This document shows positions 1 through 8,397 of a stretch of 64,000 nucleotides of DNA, piece by piece. The DNA lies in NCBI GenBank assembly GCA_963751595.1, contig CAVVVC010000006.1, positions 124,001 through 188,000 of the forward strand, read 5' to 3'. The notes beneath the pieces were generated by a model. That model was not told the origin of the DNA. It ran no database searches and saw only the letters and a program-made list of their open reading frames with translations. The first letter of the stretch is position 1. The number at the start of each line of letters is the position of its first letter. Made by a program: the position numbers and the translations under genes. This DNA is from JAHEGP01 sp963751595. Lineage in GTDB: Bacteria; Pseudomonadota; Gammaproteobacteria; Pseudomonadales; JAHEGP01.

Positions 1-741
1 TTCCTTGACCGCAATCTGCACATAGAGATCACCGGGCATGCCCCCATCGGGGCTGGCCTCTCCCTCTCCGGAAAGGCGGATACGATCACCGTTATCGACA
101 CCCGGAGGGACTTTGACCGACAAGGTCTTCTGCTTCTCCACACGTCCCTGGCCACGACAGCTTTGGCAGGGGTCTGCAATCACCTTGCCCCGTCCCCGGC
201 ATTGCGGGCAAGTCTGCTGCACCGCAAAGAAACCCTGCTGCATGCGCACCTGGCCGCTACCGCCACAGGTGCCGCAGTTCGAGGGAGCGGACCCCTTCCT
301 GGCACCACTGCCGTCGCAATCGTCACAGCTCACGAGGGTCGGTATTTTGATACTGACGGTGGTGCCACGCACCGCGTCCTCGAGGCTGACGCTCAGGTTG
401 TAGCGCAGGTCGGACCCACGTTGCGGACCACGGCTGCGGCCCCCACCGCCAAAAATATCGCCGAATACATCGCCAAAAATATCGGAAAAGCCACCGCCGC
501 CACCGCCCATTTGCGGGTCGACGCCCGCGTGCCCGAAACGGTCATAGGCCGATTTCTTTTCCCCATCGGACAGTACCTCGTAGGCTTCGGCGGCTTCCTT
601 GAACTTTTCTGTGGCCTGGGAGTCCTCCGAGTTCCGGTCGGGATGATACTTCATCGCTATGCGTCGATAGGCTTTTTTGATTTCCTGCTCGGATGCGTTC
701 CTGCCAACCCCGAGAACTTCGTAATAATCACGTTTGGACAT
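1..741 (-). CDS. dnaJ: Chaperone protein DnaJ, C-terminus cut by window edge
   Basis: DnaJ is the Hsp40 co-chaperone that delivers unfolded clients to DnaK and stimulates its ATPase in the cytoplasm. The first 247 residues are visible. They contain a J domain (about 1-70) with the HPD tripeptide at 33-35, a Gly/Phe-rich linker (about 75-115) and four CxxCxGxG zinc-binding repeats, followed by the start of the C-terminal client-binding domain. The gene runs off position 1, so about a third of a normal DnaJ of roughly 375 residues is missing. The start at 741 gives the classical opening SKRDYYEVLGV. It lies downstream of dnaK, separated by a hairpin with a T-run, so some dnaJ expression may depend on read-through. 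Identification is firm. Confidence 0.97.
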   Translation of the reverse strand, partial: MSKRDYYEVLGVGRNASEQEIKKAYRRIAMKYHPDRNSEDSQATEKFKEAAEAYEVLSDGEKKSAYDRFGHAGVDPQMGGGGGGFSDIFGDVFGDIFGGGGRSRGPQRGSDLRYNLSVSLEDAVRGTTVSIKIPTLVSCDDCDGSGARKGSAPSNCGTCGGSGQVRMQQGFFAVQQTCPQCRGRGKVIADPCQSCRGQGRVEKQKTLSVKVPPGVDNGDRIRLSGEGEASPDGGMPGDLYVQIAVKE

Positions 742-772
742 GCGCTCTACTTCGATTTTTGCCGTTGGTTAA

Positions 773-811
773 AAAAACGACGCCGGCACCCGTTTCCGGG
801 CCGGCGTCGAG
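773..811 (-). terminator. Hairpin with T-run between dnaK and dnaJ
   Basis: A perfect GC-rich inverted repeat (GACGCCGGC with GCCGGCGTC, loop between) is followed on the minus strand by seven T residues. It sits directly after the dnaK stop and before dnaJ. This is the form of a rho-independent terminator. As it lies inside a chaperone operon it may act as an attenuator that lowers dnaJ relative to dnaK. Confidence 0.8.
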
Positions 812-827
812 CAGTTCGCCTGAACTA

Positions 828-2756
828 TTACTTGTCGTTCTTGACTTCCTCAAACTCGGCGTCGACCACGTTGTCATCGGAGCCGCCGCTCTTCTGACCG
901 TCATCAGCGTCAGCGCCGGGCGCCTGCTGCTGGGCAGACTGTTCGGCGTACATTTTCTGCGCCAGCGCAGAGGATGCCTCCGACAACTTTTCAGTTGCAG
1001 CCTCTATCGCCGCCTTGTCGTCGCCCTTCACTGCCTCCTCGACACTCTTGATTGCAGCCTCGATCTGCTCTTTCTCCTCGGCAGTGGCTTTGTCACCGGC
1101 ATCCTTGAGGGTCTTGGCGGCGGCATGGGCCAGTCCGTCAGCCGTGTTACGGGCAGTTACCAGCTCCTCAAACTTGCGATCGGCATCGGCATTCGCTTCA
1201 GCGTCAGCCACCATTTTCTCAATTTCATCATCGTTCAGGCCACCAGAGGCCTTGATCACGATCGACTGCTCCTTGCCCGTGGCCTTGTCCTTGGCATGCA
1301 CGTTGAGGATACCGTTGGCGTCGATATCGAAGGTGACCTCGATTTGTGGCATCCCGCGGGGGGCCGGCGGAATATCCGCCAGATCGAAACGCCCCAGCGA
1401 CTTGTTCTGGGCCGCCTGCTTGCGCTCGCCCTGCACCACGTGGATGGTGACGGCGGTCTGGTTGTCATCAGCGGTCGAGAAAGTCTGCGACTTCTTCGCC
1501 GGAATGGTGGTGTTTTTCTCGATCAACGGAGTTGCGACACCACCCATGGTTTCGATGCCCAGGGTCAGCGGGGTAACGTCCAGCAGGAGCACGTCTTTTA
1601 CATCACCAGCCAGAACCGCGCCCTGGATGGCGGCACCCATTGCCACAGCTTCGTCGGGGTTGACGTCCTTGCGCGGCTCGCGGCCAAAGAATTCGGCAAC
1701 CCGCTTTTGCACCATCGGCATCCGCGTCTGACCACCGACCAGGATAACGTCGTTGATATCACTGGCGGACAATCCGGCATCCTTCAATGCAATCTTGCAG
1801 GGCTCCAGGGCGCGCTCGACCAGGCTTTCCACCAGGGACTCCAGCTTGGAGCGGGTCAGCTTGACGACCAGGTGCTTGGGACCGGATGCATCAGCCGTAA
1901 TGTAAGGCAGGTTAACTTCGGTCGCCTGGCTCGAAGACAGTTCGATCTTGGCCTTTTCAGCAGCTTCCTTGAGGCGCTGCATCGCCAGGGGGTCTCCCTT
2001 GAGGTCCATACCGCTGTCTTTCTTGAATTGCTCCGCCAGATAGTTGATCAACACCATGTCGAAGTCTTCACCCCCGAGGAATGTGTCCCCGTTGGTCGAC
2101 AGCACCTCAAATTGCTTCTCGCCATCGACATCCGCAATTTCGATGATCGAAATGTCGAAGGTACCACCACCGAGGTCGTAGACAGCGATGGTATGGTCAC
2201 CGCTTTCGCGATCGATCCCGTAAGCCAGTGCCGCCGCCGTAGGCTCATTGATAATCCGCTTGACGTCGAGGCCGGCGATACGACCGGCATCCTTGGTCGC
2301 CTGGCGCTGGGAATCGTTAAAGTAGGCGGGAACGGTAATGACCGCCTCGGTCACCTTCTCGCCGAGATAGTCCTCTGCGGTTTTCTTCATCTTTTTCAGC
2401 ACTTCGGCCGACACCTGCGGGGGCGCCATTTTCTCGCCGTTGGCTTCTACCCAGGCGTCGCCGTTGTCGGCCTTGATGATCTTGTAGGGGACCATTTCGA
2501 TGTCTTTCTGGACAACCTTGTCCTCAAAACGACGACCGATAAGGCGCTTGACCGCATAAACGGTATTGTTGGGGTTGGTCACCGCCTGCCGCTTGGCTGG
2601 CTGACCCACCAGAATGCCCTTGTCGTCAGTGTAAGCTACCACCGACGGGGTCGTGCGATCGCCCTCAGCGTTTTCGATTACCCGGGCCCGTTCGCCGTCC
2701 ATCACGGCGACGCAGGAGTTGGTGGTACCCAGGTCTATACCAATAATCTTGCCCAT
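828..2756 (-). CDS. dnaK: Chaperone protein DnaK (Hsp70)
   Basis: This is the 642-residue Hsp70 ATPase that binds exposed hydrophobic peptides and cycles with DnaJ and GrpE. The N-terminal actin-like ATPase domain shows the phosphate-1 loop IGIDLGTTNSC, the motif VITVPAYFND and the phosphate-2 motif YDLGGGTFDIS. The substrate-binding domain and a charged alpha-helical lid follow, ending in the acidic tail EFEEVKNDK. Length is normal for the family. A GGAGA ribosome-binding site lies just before the ATG. The order hrcA-grpE-dnaK-dnaJ on one strand is the classical heat-shock arrangement. A sigma-32-like promoter precedes it at 2822-2849. Confidence 0.99.
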   Translation of the reverse strand: MGKIIGIDLGTTNSCVAVMDGERARVIENAEGDRTTPSVVAYTDDKGILVGQPAKRQAVTNPNNTVYAVKRLIGRRFEDKVVQKDIEMVPYKIIKADNGDAWVEANGEKMAPPQVSAEVLKKMKKTAEDYLGEKVTEAVITVPAYFNDSQRQATKDAGRIAGLDVKRIINEPTAAALAYGIDRESGDHTIAVYDLGGGTFDISIIEIADVDGEKQFEVLSTNGDTFLGGEDFDMVLINYLAEQFKKDSGMDLKGDPLAMQRLKEAAEKAKIELSSSQATEVNLPYITADASGPKHLVVKLTRSKLESLVESLVERALEPCKIALKDAGLSASDINDVILVGGQTRMPMVQKRVAEFFGREPRKDVNPDEAVAMGAAIQGAVLAGDVKDVLLLDVTPLTLGIETMGGVATPLIEKNTTIPAKKSQTFSTADDNQTAVTIHVVQGERKQAAQNKSLGRFDLADIPPAPRGMPQIEVTFDIDANGILNVHAKDKATGKEQSIVIKASGGLNDDEIEKMVADAEANADADRKFEELVTARNTADGLAHAAAKTLKDAGDKATAEEKEQIEAAIKSVEEAVKGDDKAAIEAATEKLSEASSALAQKMYAEQSAQQQAPGADADDGQKSGGSDDNVVDAEFEEVKNDK

Positions 2757-2821
2757 GCTTCTGATTCTCCAATTGGGTGAAGTCGTGAAATCCGTAACTA
2801 CTTAAAATTCAGTTAGGCTAT

Positions 2822-2849
2822 ATATCTGCGCAAAACCGGCGAATTCAAG
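2822..2849 (-). promoter_or_regulatory. Candidate sigma-32 promoter of dnaK
   Basis: On the minus strand a perfect CTTGAA -35 element (2844-2849) stands 14 bases from GCAGATAT, which matches the sigma-32 -10 consensus CCCCATNT at only half its positions. The -35 and spacing are good and the -10 is weak. It would give dnaK its own heat-shock promoter in addition to read-through from grpE. Confidence 0.45.
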
Positions 2850-2888
2850 CCCGAGGGGCAACTTTTCAGCGGTTTTTATGCGCCCGGG

Positions 2889-3494
2889 CTAGCGTGAAAC
2901 CACGACCATGGCCGCCCGCAGCAACCGCCCGTTAAGGGTGTAGCCCTTCTGCACTACATTGATCACGGTGTTGGGTTCCACATCCTTGTTTTCAACCATG
3001 GATATGGCTTCATGAAACTCGGGATCGAAGGGTTCTGAAAGTGGATCGACCTGCTCCAGATGGTGGCGTTTCAACACGTCCCTGAAGCTTTTCAGCGTCA
3101 ACTCGACCCCCTCGGCCACGGCACTTGAGGCCGAATCGTCGGCGTCGACACTATCGGTGGCGCGCTCGAGGTTGTCGATCACCGGAAGCAAATCCCGTGA
3201 AAAACCCTCCAGCGCGAACAGGCGCGCGTTGGTGACGTCCTTGTCAGCACGGCGCCGGGCGTTCTGGGCCTCAGCGACTGCCCGTAACATTTGGTCCCTG
3301 GCCTCCCCAAGCTGCTGCTGGGTCTCTTCCAACTGTGCCTGCAATTGTTCTATCGAGACCGCCGCCTCGCCTTCGACGGTTTCTTCTGTCACCGCTTTCG
3401 GGGCCGCGTCGGGCGCCTCTGATTCGCTGGTAACTCCCTGATTTTCCAGTTCATCTTGATTGTCCAATTCGTTCTGCTCTTTTTCTGTTGCCAC
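2889..3494 (-). CDS. grpE: Nucleotide exchange factor GrpE
   Basis: GrpE is the dimeric factor that releases ADP from DnaK. The 201-residue product has a long acidic, Gln/Glu-rich N-terminus, a coiled-coil helix (about 50-100, with EETQQQLGEARDQMLRAVAE) and the C-terminal beta-wing domain ending in the family signature region around VINVVQKGYTLNGRLLRAAMVVV. Length is typical. It is the first chaperone gene after hrcA and is preceded by the better of two sigma-32-like promoters in this cluster. Confidence 0.97.
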   Translation of the reverse strand: MATEKEQNELDNQDELENQGVTSESEAPDAAPKAVTEETVEGEAAVSIEQLQAQLEETQQQLGEARDQMLRAVAEAQNARRRADKDVTNARLFALEGFSRDLLPVIDNLERATDSVDADDSASSAVAEGVELTLKSFRDVLKRHHLEQVDPLSEPFDPEFHEAISMVENKDVEPNTVINVVQKGYTLNGRLLRAAMVVVSR

Positions 3495-3531
3495 ATCGAG
3501 TCTCCATCAAGCCGCATTTTCCAGAGCCTTT

Positions 3532-3559
3532 ATATGGGTTCTGATGAAATAAATTCAAG
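3532..3559 (-). promoter_or_regulatory. Sigma-32 heat-shock promoter before grpE
   Basis: On the minus strand CTTGAA (3554-3559) is followed after 14 bases by ACCCATAT (3532-3539). This matches the sigma-32 consensus CTTGAA-N13/14-CCCCATNT at all positions but one. It sits 38 bases before the grpE start codon. Confidence 0.75.
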
Positions 3560-3591
3560 CCCGGAAATTTCTTTGCCAAGCCACCTTGGGC

Positions 3592-4626
3592 TCAGGATTT
3601 TTCGAGCGCGGCGCCAAGCAGCTTGGCGGTAATGTCGACCAGGGGAATGACCCGCTCATAGGCCATCCGGGTCGGCCCGATCACGCCGAGCACGCCCACT
3701 TTGCTGCCACTGAGCTGATAGGGGGTGGTGATTACGCTATAGTCATCGAGAACCTCGAAGCCGGACTCTTCACCGATGTAAACCTGGGTGCCCTCGGCCT
3801 CCATACAGCGCTCCATGAGGTCGAGAATATCTTTCTTCTGCTCGAACGCCTCGAACAGGCTGCGCAGTCGCTCCATATCGGTACCGACACCGGGCTCCAG
3901 CAAATGGCTCTCTCCGGCCAATCGGTAGCCTTTCTCGGCGCTCTTGCCAAATGCCTGTCCCGCCAGGTCGATAGCCGACTGCATGAGCAGGGACAGTTTG
4001 TCCTTGTCCCGCTGCATCTCCTGCAACAAGGCATTGCGCACCTGGGCCAGGGGCCGGCCTGAGTAGTGGGCATTGATAAAATTGGCCGCTTGCTTGAGTT
4101 CGGATTCGCTAAGCTCGCGCTGGGGCTGAATGATTCGGTTCTGCACTTCCTGCTTGCTGATCACCAGGACCACCAGCACCCTACCCTCGGACAGGGGCAG
4201 AAATTCCACCTGGCGCAAGGTTTCCTCGTCGCTGCGGGGCAAGGTGACAAGGCCAGCCTGGTGGGAGACGTTCGACAGCATTCGGCTGGCGACTTCGATC
4301 AACTGGTCCCGACTGAGATCGGCATCGAGGGAATGCTGCAACTGCTGGAGGGCCTGACCATCGATCGGCTGGATGGTGATCAGGCTGTCAACGAAAAAAC
4401 GATAGCCCCGCACGGTCGGTATGCGCCCTGCCGACGTGTGGGGGGAACGCACGTAACCCAGGGCCTCGAGATCGGCCATGACGTTGCGAATACTCGCTGA
4501 GCTCAATGCCAGCGAGCCCGACTCACTCAGCACTTTGGAGCCCACAGGCTGCCCGTCGCTGATGTAGTGCTCGATTAAAGTTTTCAGTACCTGCTGGCTT
4601 CGTTGCGCCAGGTCACTTCCAGCCAT
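3592..4626 (-). CDS. hrcA: Heat-inducible transcription repressor HrcA
   Basis: HrcA represses class I heat-shock operons by binding CIRCE elements and depends on GroEL for folding. The product (344 residues from ATG 4626, 348 from an upstream ATG at 4638) has the N-terminal winged helix, including LKTLIEHYISDGQPVGSKVL, and the later GAF-like and inserted dimerisation domains ending in the typical VIPLVDITAKLLG. The 4626 start matches the usual HrcA N-terminus and has an AGG six bases upstream. No CIRCE inverted repeat was found near this gene or before grpE or dnaK, so its targets (for example groESL) probably lie outside the window. It is divergent from recN. Confidence 0.95.
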   Translation of the reverse strand: MAGSDLAQRSQQVLKTLIEHYISDGQPVGSKVLSESGSLALSSASIRNVMADLEALGYVRSPHTSAGRIPTVRGYRFFVDSLITIQPIDGQALQQLQHSLDADLSRDQLIEVASRMLSNVSHQAGLVTLPRSDEETLRQVEFLPLSEGRVLVVLVISKQEVQNRIIQPQRELSESELKQAANFINAHYSGRPLAQVRNALLQEMQRDKDKLSLLMQSAIDLAGQAFGKSAEKGYRLAGESHLLEPGVGTDMERLRSLFEAFEQKKDILDLMERCMEAEGTQVYIGEESGFEVLDDYSVITTPYQLSGSKVGVLGVIGPTRMAYERVIPLVDITAKLLGAALEKS

Positions 4627-4762
4627 TATTACCTGCACTCACCCGCTCTTTTCCGGAAAGACTCCTGCGCCGGGCACGCCGCCCGGGGCCGCTGCAAGAT
4701 TAGCGGAACAGCGTACCAATGTCACAGCGAATTCAGGCTCGATTTTTTCTACCCAGGCTTTA

Positions 4763-4800
4763 TACTGTATGCTTTTACAGCACAGTATGCTTGTACAGTA
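4763..4800 (+). promoter_or_regulatory. Two tandem LexA (SOS) boxes before recN
   Basis: Box 1 is CTGTATGCTTTTACAG (4765-4780), a perfect CTGT-N8-ACAG with TA flanks. Box 2 is CAGTATGCTTGTACAG (4783-4798), with one mismatch in the left half-site. They are adjacent, 18 bp from start to start. A possible -10 (TATACT) overlaps box 1. The ribosome-binding site of recN follows immediately, so LexA would block transcription initiation or early elongation. Confidence 0.85.
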
Positions 4801-4815
4801 AAGGAGCTTGCCGAC

Positions 4816-6477
4816 GTGTTAACGCATCTGAGCATTGCCAATTACGCCATCGCAGACCAGGTAGATCTCGATTTTGACCAGGGTATGTCGGTGATTACCG
4901 GGGAAACCGGCGCCGGGAAATCCATCACCCTGGACGCCCTCGGCCTGGCACTGGGTGACCGCGCAGACAGCAAGGCGGTCAAAAAGGGCGCCGAGAAAGC
5001 TGAAATTTACGCTGGCTTCGATATTTCCGACAATCCAGCGGCCAGCGCCTGGCTCGAACAACGGGATGCACTCCAGGGTAGCGAGCTCCTGCTGCGCCGG
5101 GTCATACATGCCGATGGCAAGTCCCGCGCCTACATCAATGGCAAGCCGGCAACCCTGCAGGACCTGAAAACCCTCGGCGGTTCGCTGATCGACATTCACG
5201 GACAGCACGACCATCAGTCCCTGCTCAAGCGCGATACCCAGCGCAGGCTGCTGGACCGCTATGCCGGCACCACCGAGCTATGCGAAAAACTGGCGGCGGG
5301 AGTGCGCACCAGGCGCCAGCTACAGCAGCAAATTGAAGCGCTGCGCAACCAGGACCAGGAGCACACCGCCCGGATCCAGTTGTTACGTTACCAGATTGAG
5401 GAGTTGGACAAGCTGGGCCCGGACTCCCGCGATGTCGAGCAACTGGAGACGGAACAAAAAACGCTTGCCAGCGCCGAGAGTATTCTGGCCTCCAGCCACC
5501 AGGCCCTGCAGCTTTGCGGTGCCGACGACGACGGGGCGAGCCACAGGGTCGGCCTGGCCTGCCGTCTGCTGCAGCAACTACCTGAATGCAGCGAAGCGCT
5601 GCAGGAAGCCCTGCAGTTACTGCAGAGCGCTCATATCCAGCTTGAGGAAGCCGAGCAATCATTGCAGCGCCATGTATCCAGCTTCGAGGTGAACCCCCTG
5701 CGCCTGCAGGAAGTCGAGGAAAACCTGTCACAGGTCTACCAGATCGCCAGGAAGCACCGCATCCAGCCCGGGGAGCTACCCCGTTTTACTGAGCAGTTGC
5801 GAGCCGAGCTCGATTCGATCGACGGTAGCGACGGGAAGTTGGAACAACTGGATCAACAACTGGCAGCACTGGACCTTGAACTGCAGCAGCAGGCCCAGCG
5901 ACTGAGCCGCAAGCGCAGTGCTGCCGGTAATCGCCTGGGCAAAGCCGTCAACAAACTGCTGAAAGACCTGTGTATGCAACACTGCCGCTTCGAGGTGCTA
6001 CTGGCGCCCCTGGAAGAAATTGCGGCTTGCGGCATGGAGTCACCGGAATTGCGCGTCAGTACCAATCCTGACCAGGATCCACAGCCGCTGGCGAAGGTAG
6101 CCTCCGGGGGCGAGTTGTCGCGCATCGGGCTTGCGATTCAGGTTGCCACCACCGACACCAACGACCGCCCCACGCTGGTATTCGACGAGATAGATGCCGG
6201 TATCGGGGGAGGCGTTGCCGAGGTGGTGGGTACGCTATTGCGTCAGCTGGGCGAAAAATGCCAGGTCCTGTGCGTCACCCACCTGGCACAGGTCGCCTGT
6301 CAGGGCCACCACCACTTTGTGGTTGCCAAACAGGCGCGGCGTAAATCTGTATCAACCGATGTTTTGCGCCTGCAGCCGGACGACAAGGTAGCGGAAATCG
6401 CGCGCATGCTGGGCGGGATTGCGATCACTGACCAAACCCGAGCCCATGCCCGGGAGATGCTCGAAACGCGCCACTAA
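4816..6477 (+). CDS. recN: DNA repair protein RecN
   Basis: RecN is an SMC-like ATPase used in double-strand-break repair. The 553-residue product starts at GTG 4816 (reading LTHLSIANYAIADQ after the start), nine bases after AAGGAG. An upstream in-frame extension exists but runs through the operator and is not credible. Walker A is GETGAGKS near residue 35. A long coiled coil occupies the middle. The signature region (ASGGELSR) and Walker B (LVFDEIDAGIGG) lie near 430-470. Length is normal. Two LexA boxes lie directly upstream, as in E. coli recN. The gene is divergent from hrcA. Confidence 0.97.
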   Translation: MLTHLSIANYAIADQVDLDFDQGMSVITGETGAGKSITLDALGLALGDRADSKAVKKGAEKAEIYAGFDISDNPAASAWLEQRDALQGSELLLRRVIHADGKSRAYINGKPATLQDLKTLGGSLIDIHGQHDHQSLLKRDTQRRLLDRYAGTTELCEKLAAGVRTRRQLQQQIEALRNQDQEHTARIQLLRYQIEELDKLGPDSRDVEQLETEQKTLASAESILASSHQALQLCGADDDGASHRVGLACRLLQQLPECSEALQEALQLLQSAHIQLEEAEQSLQRHVSSFEVNPLRLQEVEENLSQVYQIARKHRIQPGELPRFTEQLRAELDSIDGSDGKLEQLDQQLAALDLELQQQAQRLSRKRSAAGNRLGKAVNKLLKDLCMQHCRFEVLLAPLEEIAACGMESPELRVSTNPDQDPQPLAKVASGGELSRIGLAIQVATTDTNDRPTLVFDEIDAGIGGGVAEVVGTLLRQLGEKCQVLCVTHLAQVACQGHHHFVVAKQARRKSVSTDVLRLQPDDKVAEIARMLGGIAITDQTRAHAREMLETRH

Positions 6478-6595
6478 CTAGCCGTTTAATCAATGACGGG
6501 GTTATTCAAGCCGTCTGTACTGCGCCGGGAGCTGCGTCCCACCTTTGCTGTGCTAACCCCGCAAATGCGTTTCGGCGGTCGCTGGGATAACGGCT

Positions 6596-6663
<68 letters not shown>

Positions 6664-6737
6664 GCAGCATAGCGGTTGTCCGGCTCAATGCCAAACGGCT
6701 TTTCAGGCCATGCTAACCTAGCTGTTGTCGGCGTATT

Positions 6738-6752
6738 TCCGCCTCTGGCGGA
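6738..6752 (-). terminator. Short hairpin after fur
   Basis: TCCGCC-TCT-GGCGGA forms a six-base-pair stem three bases beyond the fur stop. On the minus strand it is followed by AAAT and not by a T-run, so it is a weak terminator candidate. Confidence 0.4.
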
Positions 6753-6755
6753 CGG

Positions 6756-7169
6756 CTACTTTTTACTGCGGACGTAGAGGATAAGGCTGTGGTCAACCAG
6801 TTCGAAGCCGTGGCTCTGGGCGATATCTCGCTGTCGCTTTTCGATAAGCTCGTCGTAAAATTCGATCACCTCGCCGGTATCGGTGCACACCATGTGATCG
6901 TGATGTTCGTCGGAGGCCAGTTCAAATACCGAATGCCCGCCCTCGAAGTTATGGCGCACGACCAGGCCAGCATTTTCAAACTGGGTCAATACCCGATAAA
7001 CCGTCGCCAGGCCGACATCTTCTCCCTGCTCAAGCAAGGTGCGGTACACGTCTTCAGCACTCATATGGTGCTGTTCGCCATCAATCGCTTCCATAATCTG
7101 GAGAATCTTGACGCGGGGCAGCGTGACTTTAAGACCGGCGTTGCGCAGCTCTTGATTTTCGCTCGACAT
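6756..7169 (-). CDS. fur: Ferric uptake regulator Fur
   Basis: Fur is the iron-responsive dimeric repressor. The 137-residue product from ATG 7169 (SSENQELRNAGLKVTLPRVK) has the N-terminal winged helix, the DNA-recognition helix GLATVYRVLTQFENAGLV and the metal-binding dimerisation domain with HHDHMVC. The first cysteine of the usual CxxC zinc pair is present, but the second is replaced by threonine (VCTDTGEV), as in other Fur proteins that lack the structural zinc pair. A 20-residue upstream extension in frame is not used by the family. It is divergent from bamE, as in many gammaproteobacteria. A Fur box lies in this window before feoA. Confidence 0.97.
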   Translation of the reverse strand: MSSENQELRNAGLKVTLPRVKILQIMEAIDGEQHHMSAEDVYRTLLEQGEDVGLATVYRVLTQFENAGLVVRHNFEGGHSVFELASDEHHDHMVCTDTGEVIEFYDELIEKRQRDIAQSHGFELVDHSLILYVRSKK

Positions 7170-7250
7170 ATCGAATTCACGGCCTTCGCAGTTACCAGAC
7201 AACTGGGTTATCATACAGCGCAAAGGCAAGATACTTTAAGTGGTAGCGAG

Positions 7251-7583
7251 ATGCAAAAGATTCTGGCGGCGGTACTGTGCGCCCTGCTGACGGCGTGTGC
7301 CGAGTTCCCCGGTGTATACAAAATCGATATCGACCAGGGTGATGTAATCACGCAGGAAATGGTCGACCAGTTGCAACCGGGCATGACCAAGCGGCAGGTG
7401 CGCTTCATCATGGGCACCCCTCTGATCACCGACACCTTCAATCAGCAGCGCTGGGATTACATCCACAGCCACCAGCCCGGAGGCGAAGACAGGCAGCAGA
7501 AGCGCCTCACACTGCTGTTCGATGAAACAGACAAGCTCGTTTCAATCGGCGGTGATTTTCCAGCCATAGCCAGCAACAACTGA
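7251..7583 (+). CDS. bamE: Outer membrane assembly lipoprotein BamE
   Basis: BamE (SmpA/OmlA) is a small lipoprotein of the BAM complex that inserts beta-barrel proteins into the outer membrane. The 110-residue product begins with a lipoprotein signal peptide ending in the lipobox LLTAC. It has the family motifs of the alpha/beta fold: DVITQEMVDQLQPGMTKRQV, then FIMGTPLITDTF and RWDYIHS. A GAG-rich ribosome-binding site precedes ATG 7251. Longer in-frame readings cross fur and are rejected. Position next to fur is conserved. Confidence 0.95.
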   Translation: MQKILAAVLCALLTACAEFPGVYKIDIDQGDVITQEMVDQLQPGMTKRQVRFIMGTPLITDTFNQQRWDYIHSHQPGGEDRQQKRLTLLFDETDKLVSIGGDFPAIASNN

Positions 7584-7628
7584 ACGCTCCAACATCGCCG
7601 GAGTCCACCAAGCCTGCACTGAAACCGC

Positions 7629-7946
7629 TCAGATTTTTTTTGCCGCCCTGGCGTCCGAAGCGCGCTTTTTTCTTACTTCCTTGGGGTCGATCAGCAGAGG
7701 CCTATAAATCTCTACCCTGTCGCCGGCCTGCAAGTTGTATTCGCGGGGCTTGATAGCTTTGCCAAATATTCCCATATCGCTTGTTTCAAGATCGATCGAT
7801 GGAAAGTGCCGGTCGATGCCGGAGCGAACCGCCGCCTCGTAAGCGGTGGTACCCGGCGCCACTTCCAGCGAGATTATTTTTTGCAAATCTGGCAGCGCGT
7901 AGGCCACCTCGACCAGGATATCGGGGGTTTCCGTGCCTTCAGCCAT
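7629..7946 (-). CDS. rnfH: RnfH family ubiquitin-like protein
   Basis: This small protein (105 residues from ATG 7946) has the beta-grasp fold of the RnfH/UPF0125 family. Its features are ILVEVAYALPDLQKIISLEV, GIFGKAIKPREYNLQAGDRVEIYRPL and a basic tail DPKEVRKKRA. Its molecular role is not settled; it is a conserved partner of ratA. The start codon overlaps the ratA stop by eight bases (ATGGCTGA), which suggests translational coupling. Confidence 0.9.
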   Translation of the reverse strand: MAEGTETPDILVEVAYALPDLQKIISLEVAPGTTAYEAAVRSGIDRHFPSIDLETSDMGIFGKAIKPREYNLQAGDRVEIYRPLLIDPKEVRKKRASDARAAKKI

Positions 7947-8394
7947 AAATCTGCTTCGCCCTCCTGCACAGCGCATCGACCAGGTTGCTGCTCACCGACT
8001 GGAAAAGTCGACGGACAGCGGCACTGGCCAACCTGCCAGGCATGGAGAAGTGTAAATCCAATGACACCCTGCAAGCCCCCGCCCCCAGAGCCTCGAAGGT
8101 CCAGTTGCCGGCAAATTCGTCAAACGGCCCCTGCTCCAATTGCATGATAATTGCACGTTCGGGCACGAGTTGATTCCGGGTAGTGAAGCTCTGCCTGACG
8201 CCTGCTTTGGCCAGGTCCAGTCGCGCTACCATTTCGTCATCATCGCAGACCAGCACTTCGGTTGCCACACATCCGTCCATGTACGCGGGATAGGCCGCCA
8301 CATCGTTGACCAATGCATACATATCGCCTGCGGCGTAGGGCAGTAACGCGCTTCGCTGGATGGAGGATGTTGCCAAACCCTGGTTCCTTAACAT
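7939..8394 (-). CDS. ratA: RatA-type START/COQ10-like protein
   Basis: RatA belongs to the COQ10/START-like SRPBCC fold. In E. coli it was described as a toxin that blocks 70S ribosome assembly, while homologues bind polyketide or quinone-like lipids. The 151-residue product carries the family signature: IQRSALLPYAAGDMYALVND, then YPAYMDGCVATEVL and GPFDEFAGNWTFEAL. It forms a coupled pair with rnfH. It is separated from the upstream symporter by only three bases, so co-transcription is likely. Confidence 0.9.
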   Translation of the reverse strand: MLRNQGLATSSIQRSALLPYAAGDMYALVNDVAAYPAYMDGCVATEVLVCDDDEMVARLDLAKAGVRQSFTTRNQLVPERAIIMQLEQGPFDEFAGNWTFEALGAGACRVSLDLHFSMPGRLASAAVRRLFQSVSSNLVDALCRRAKQIYG

Positions 8395-8397
8395 TGA

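Noticed and set aside
693..2780. 695-codon open frame on the plus strand
   Set aside because: It is the exact antisense of dnaK; no start signal or recognisable protein, and long antisense frames are expected opposite GC-rich conserved genes.
4627..4815. CIRCE element controlling hrcA
   Set aside because: A lone GCACTC at 4634-4640 has no matching GAGTGC at nine-base spacing.
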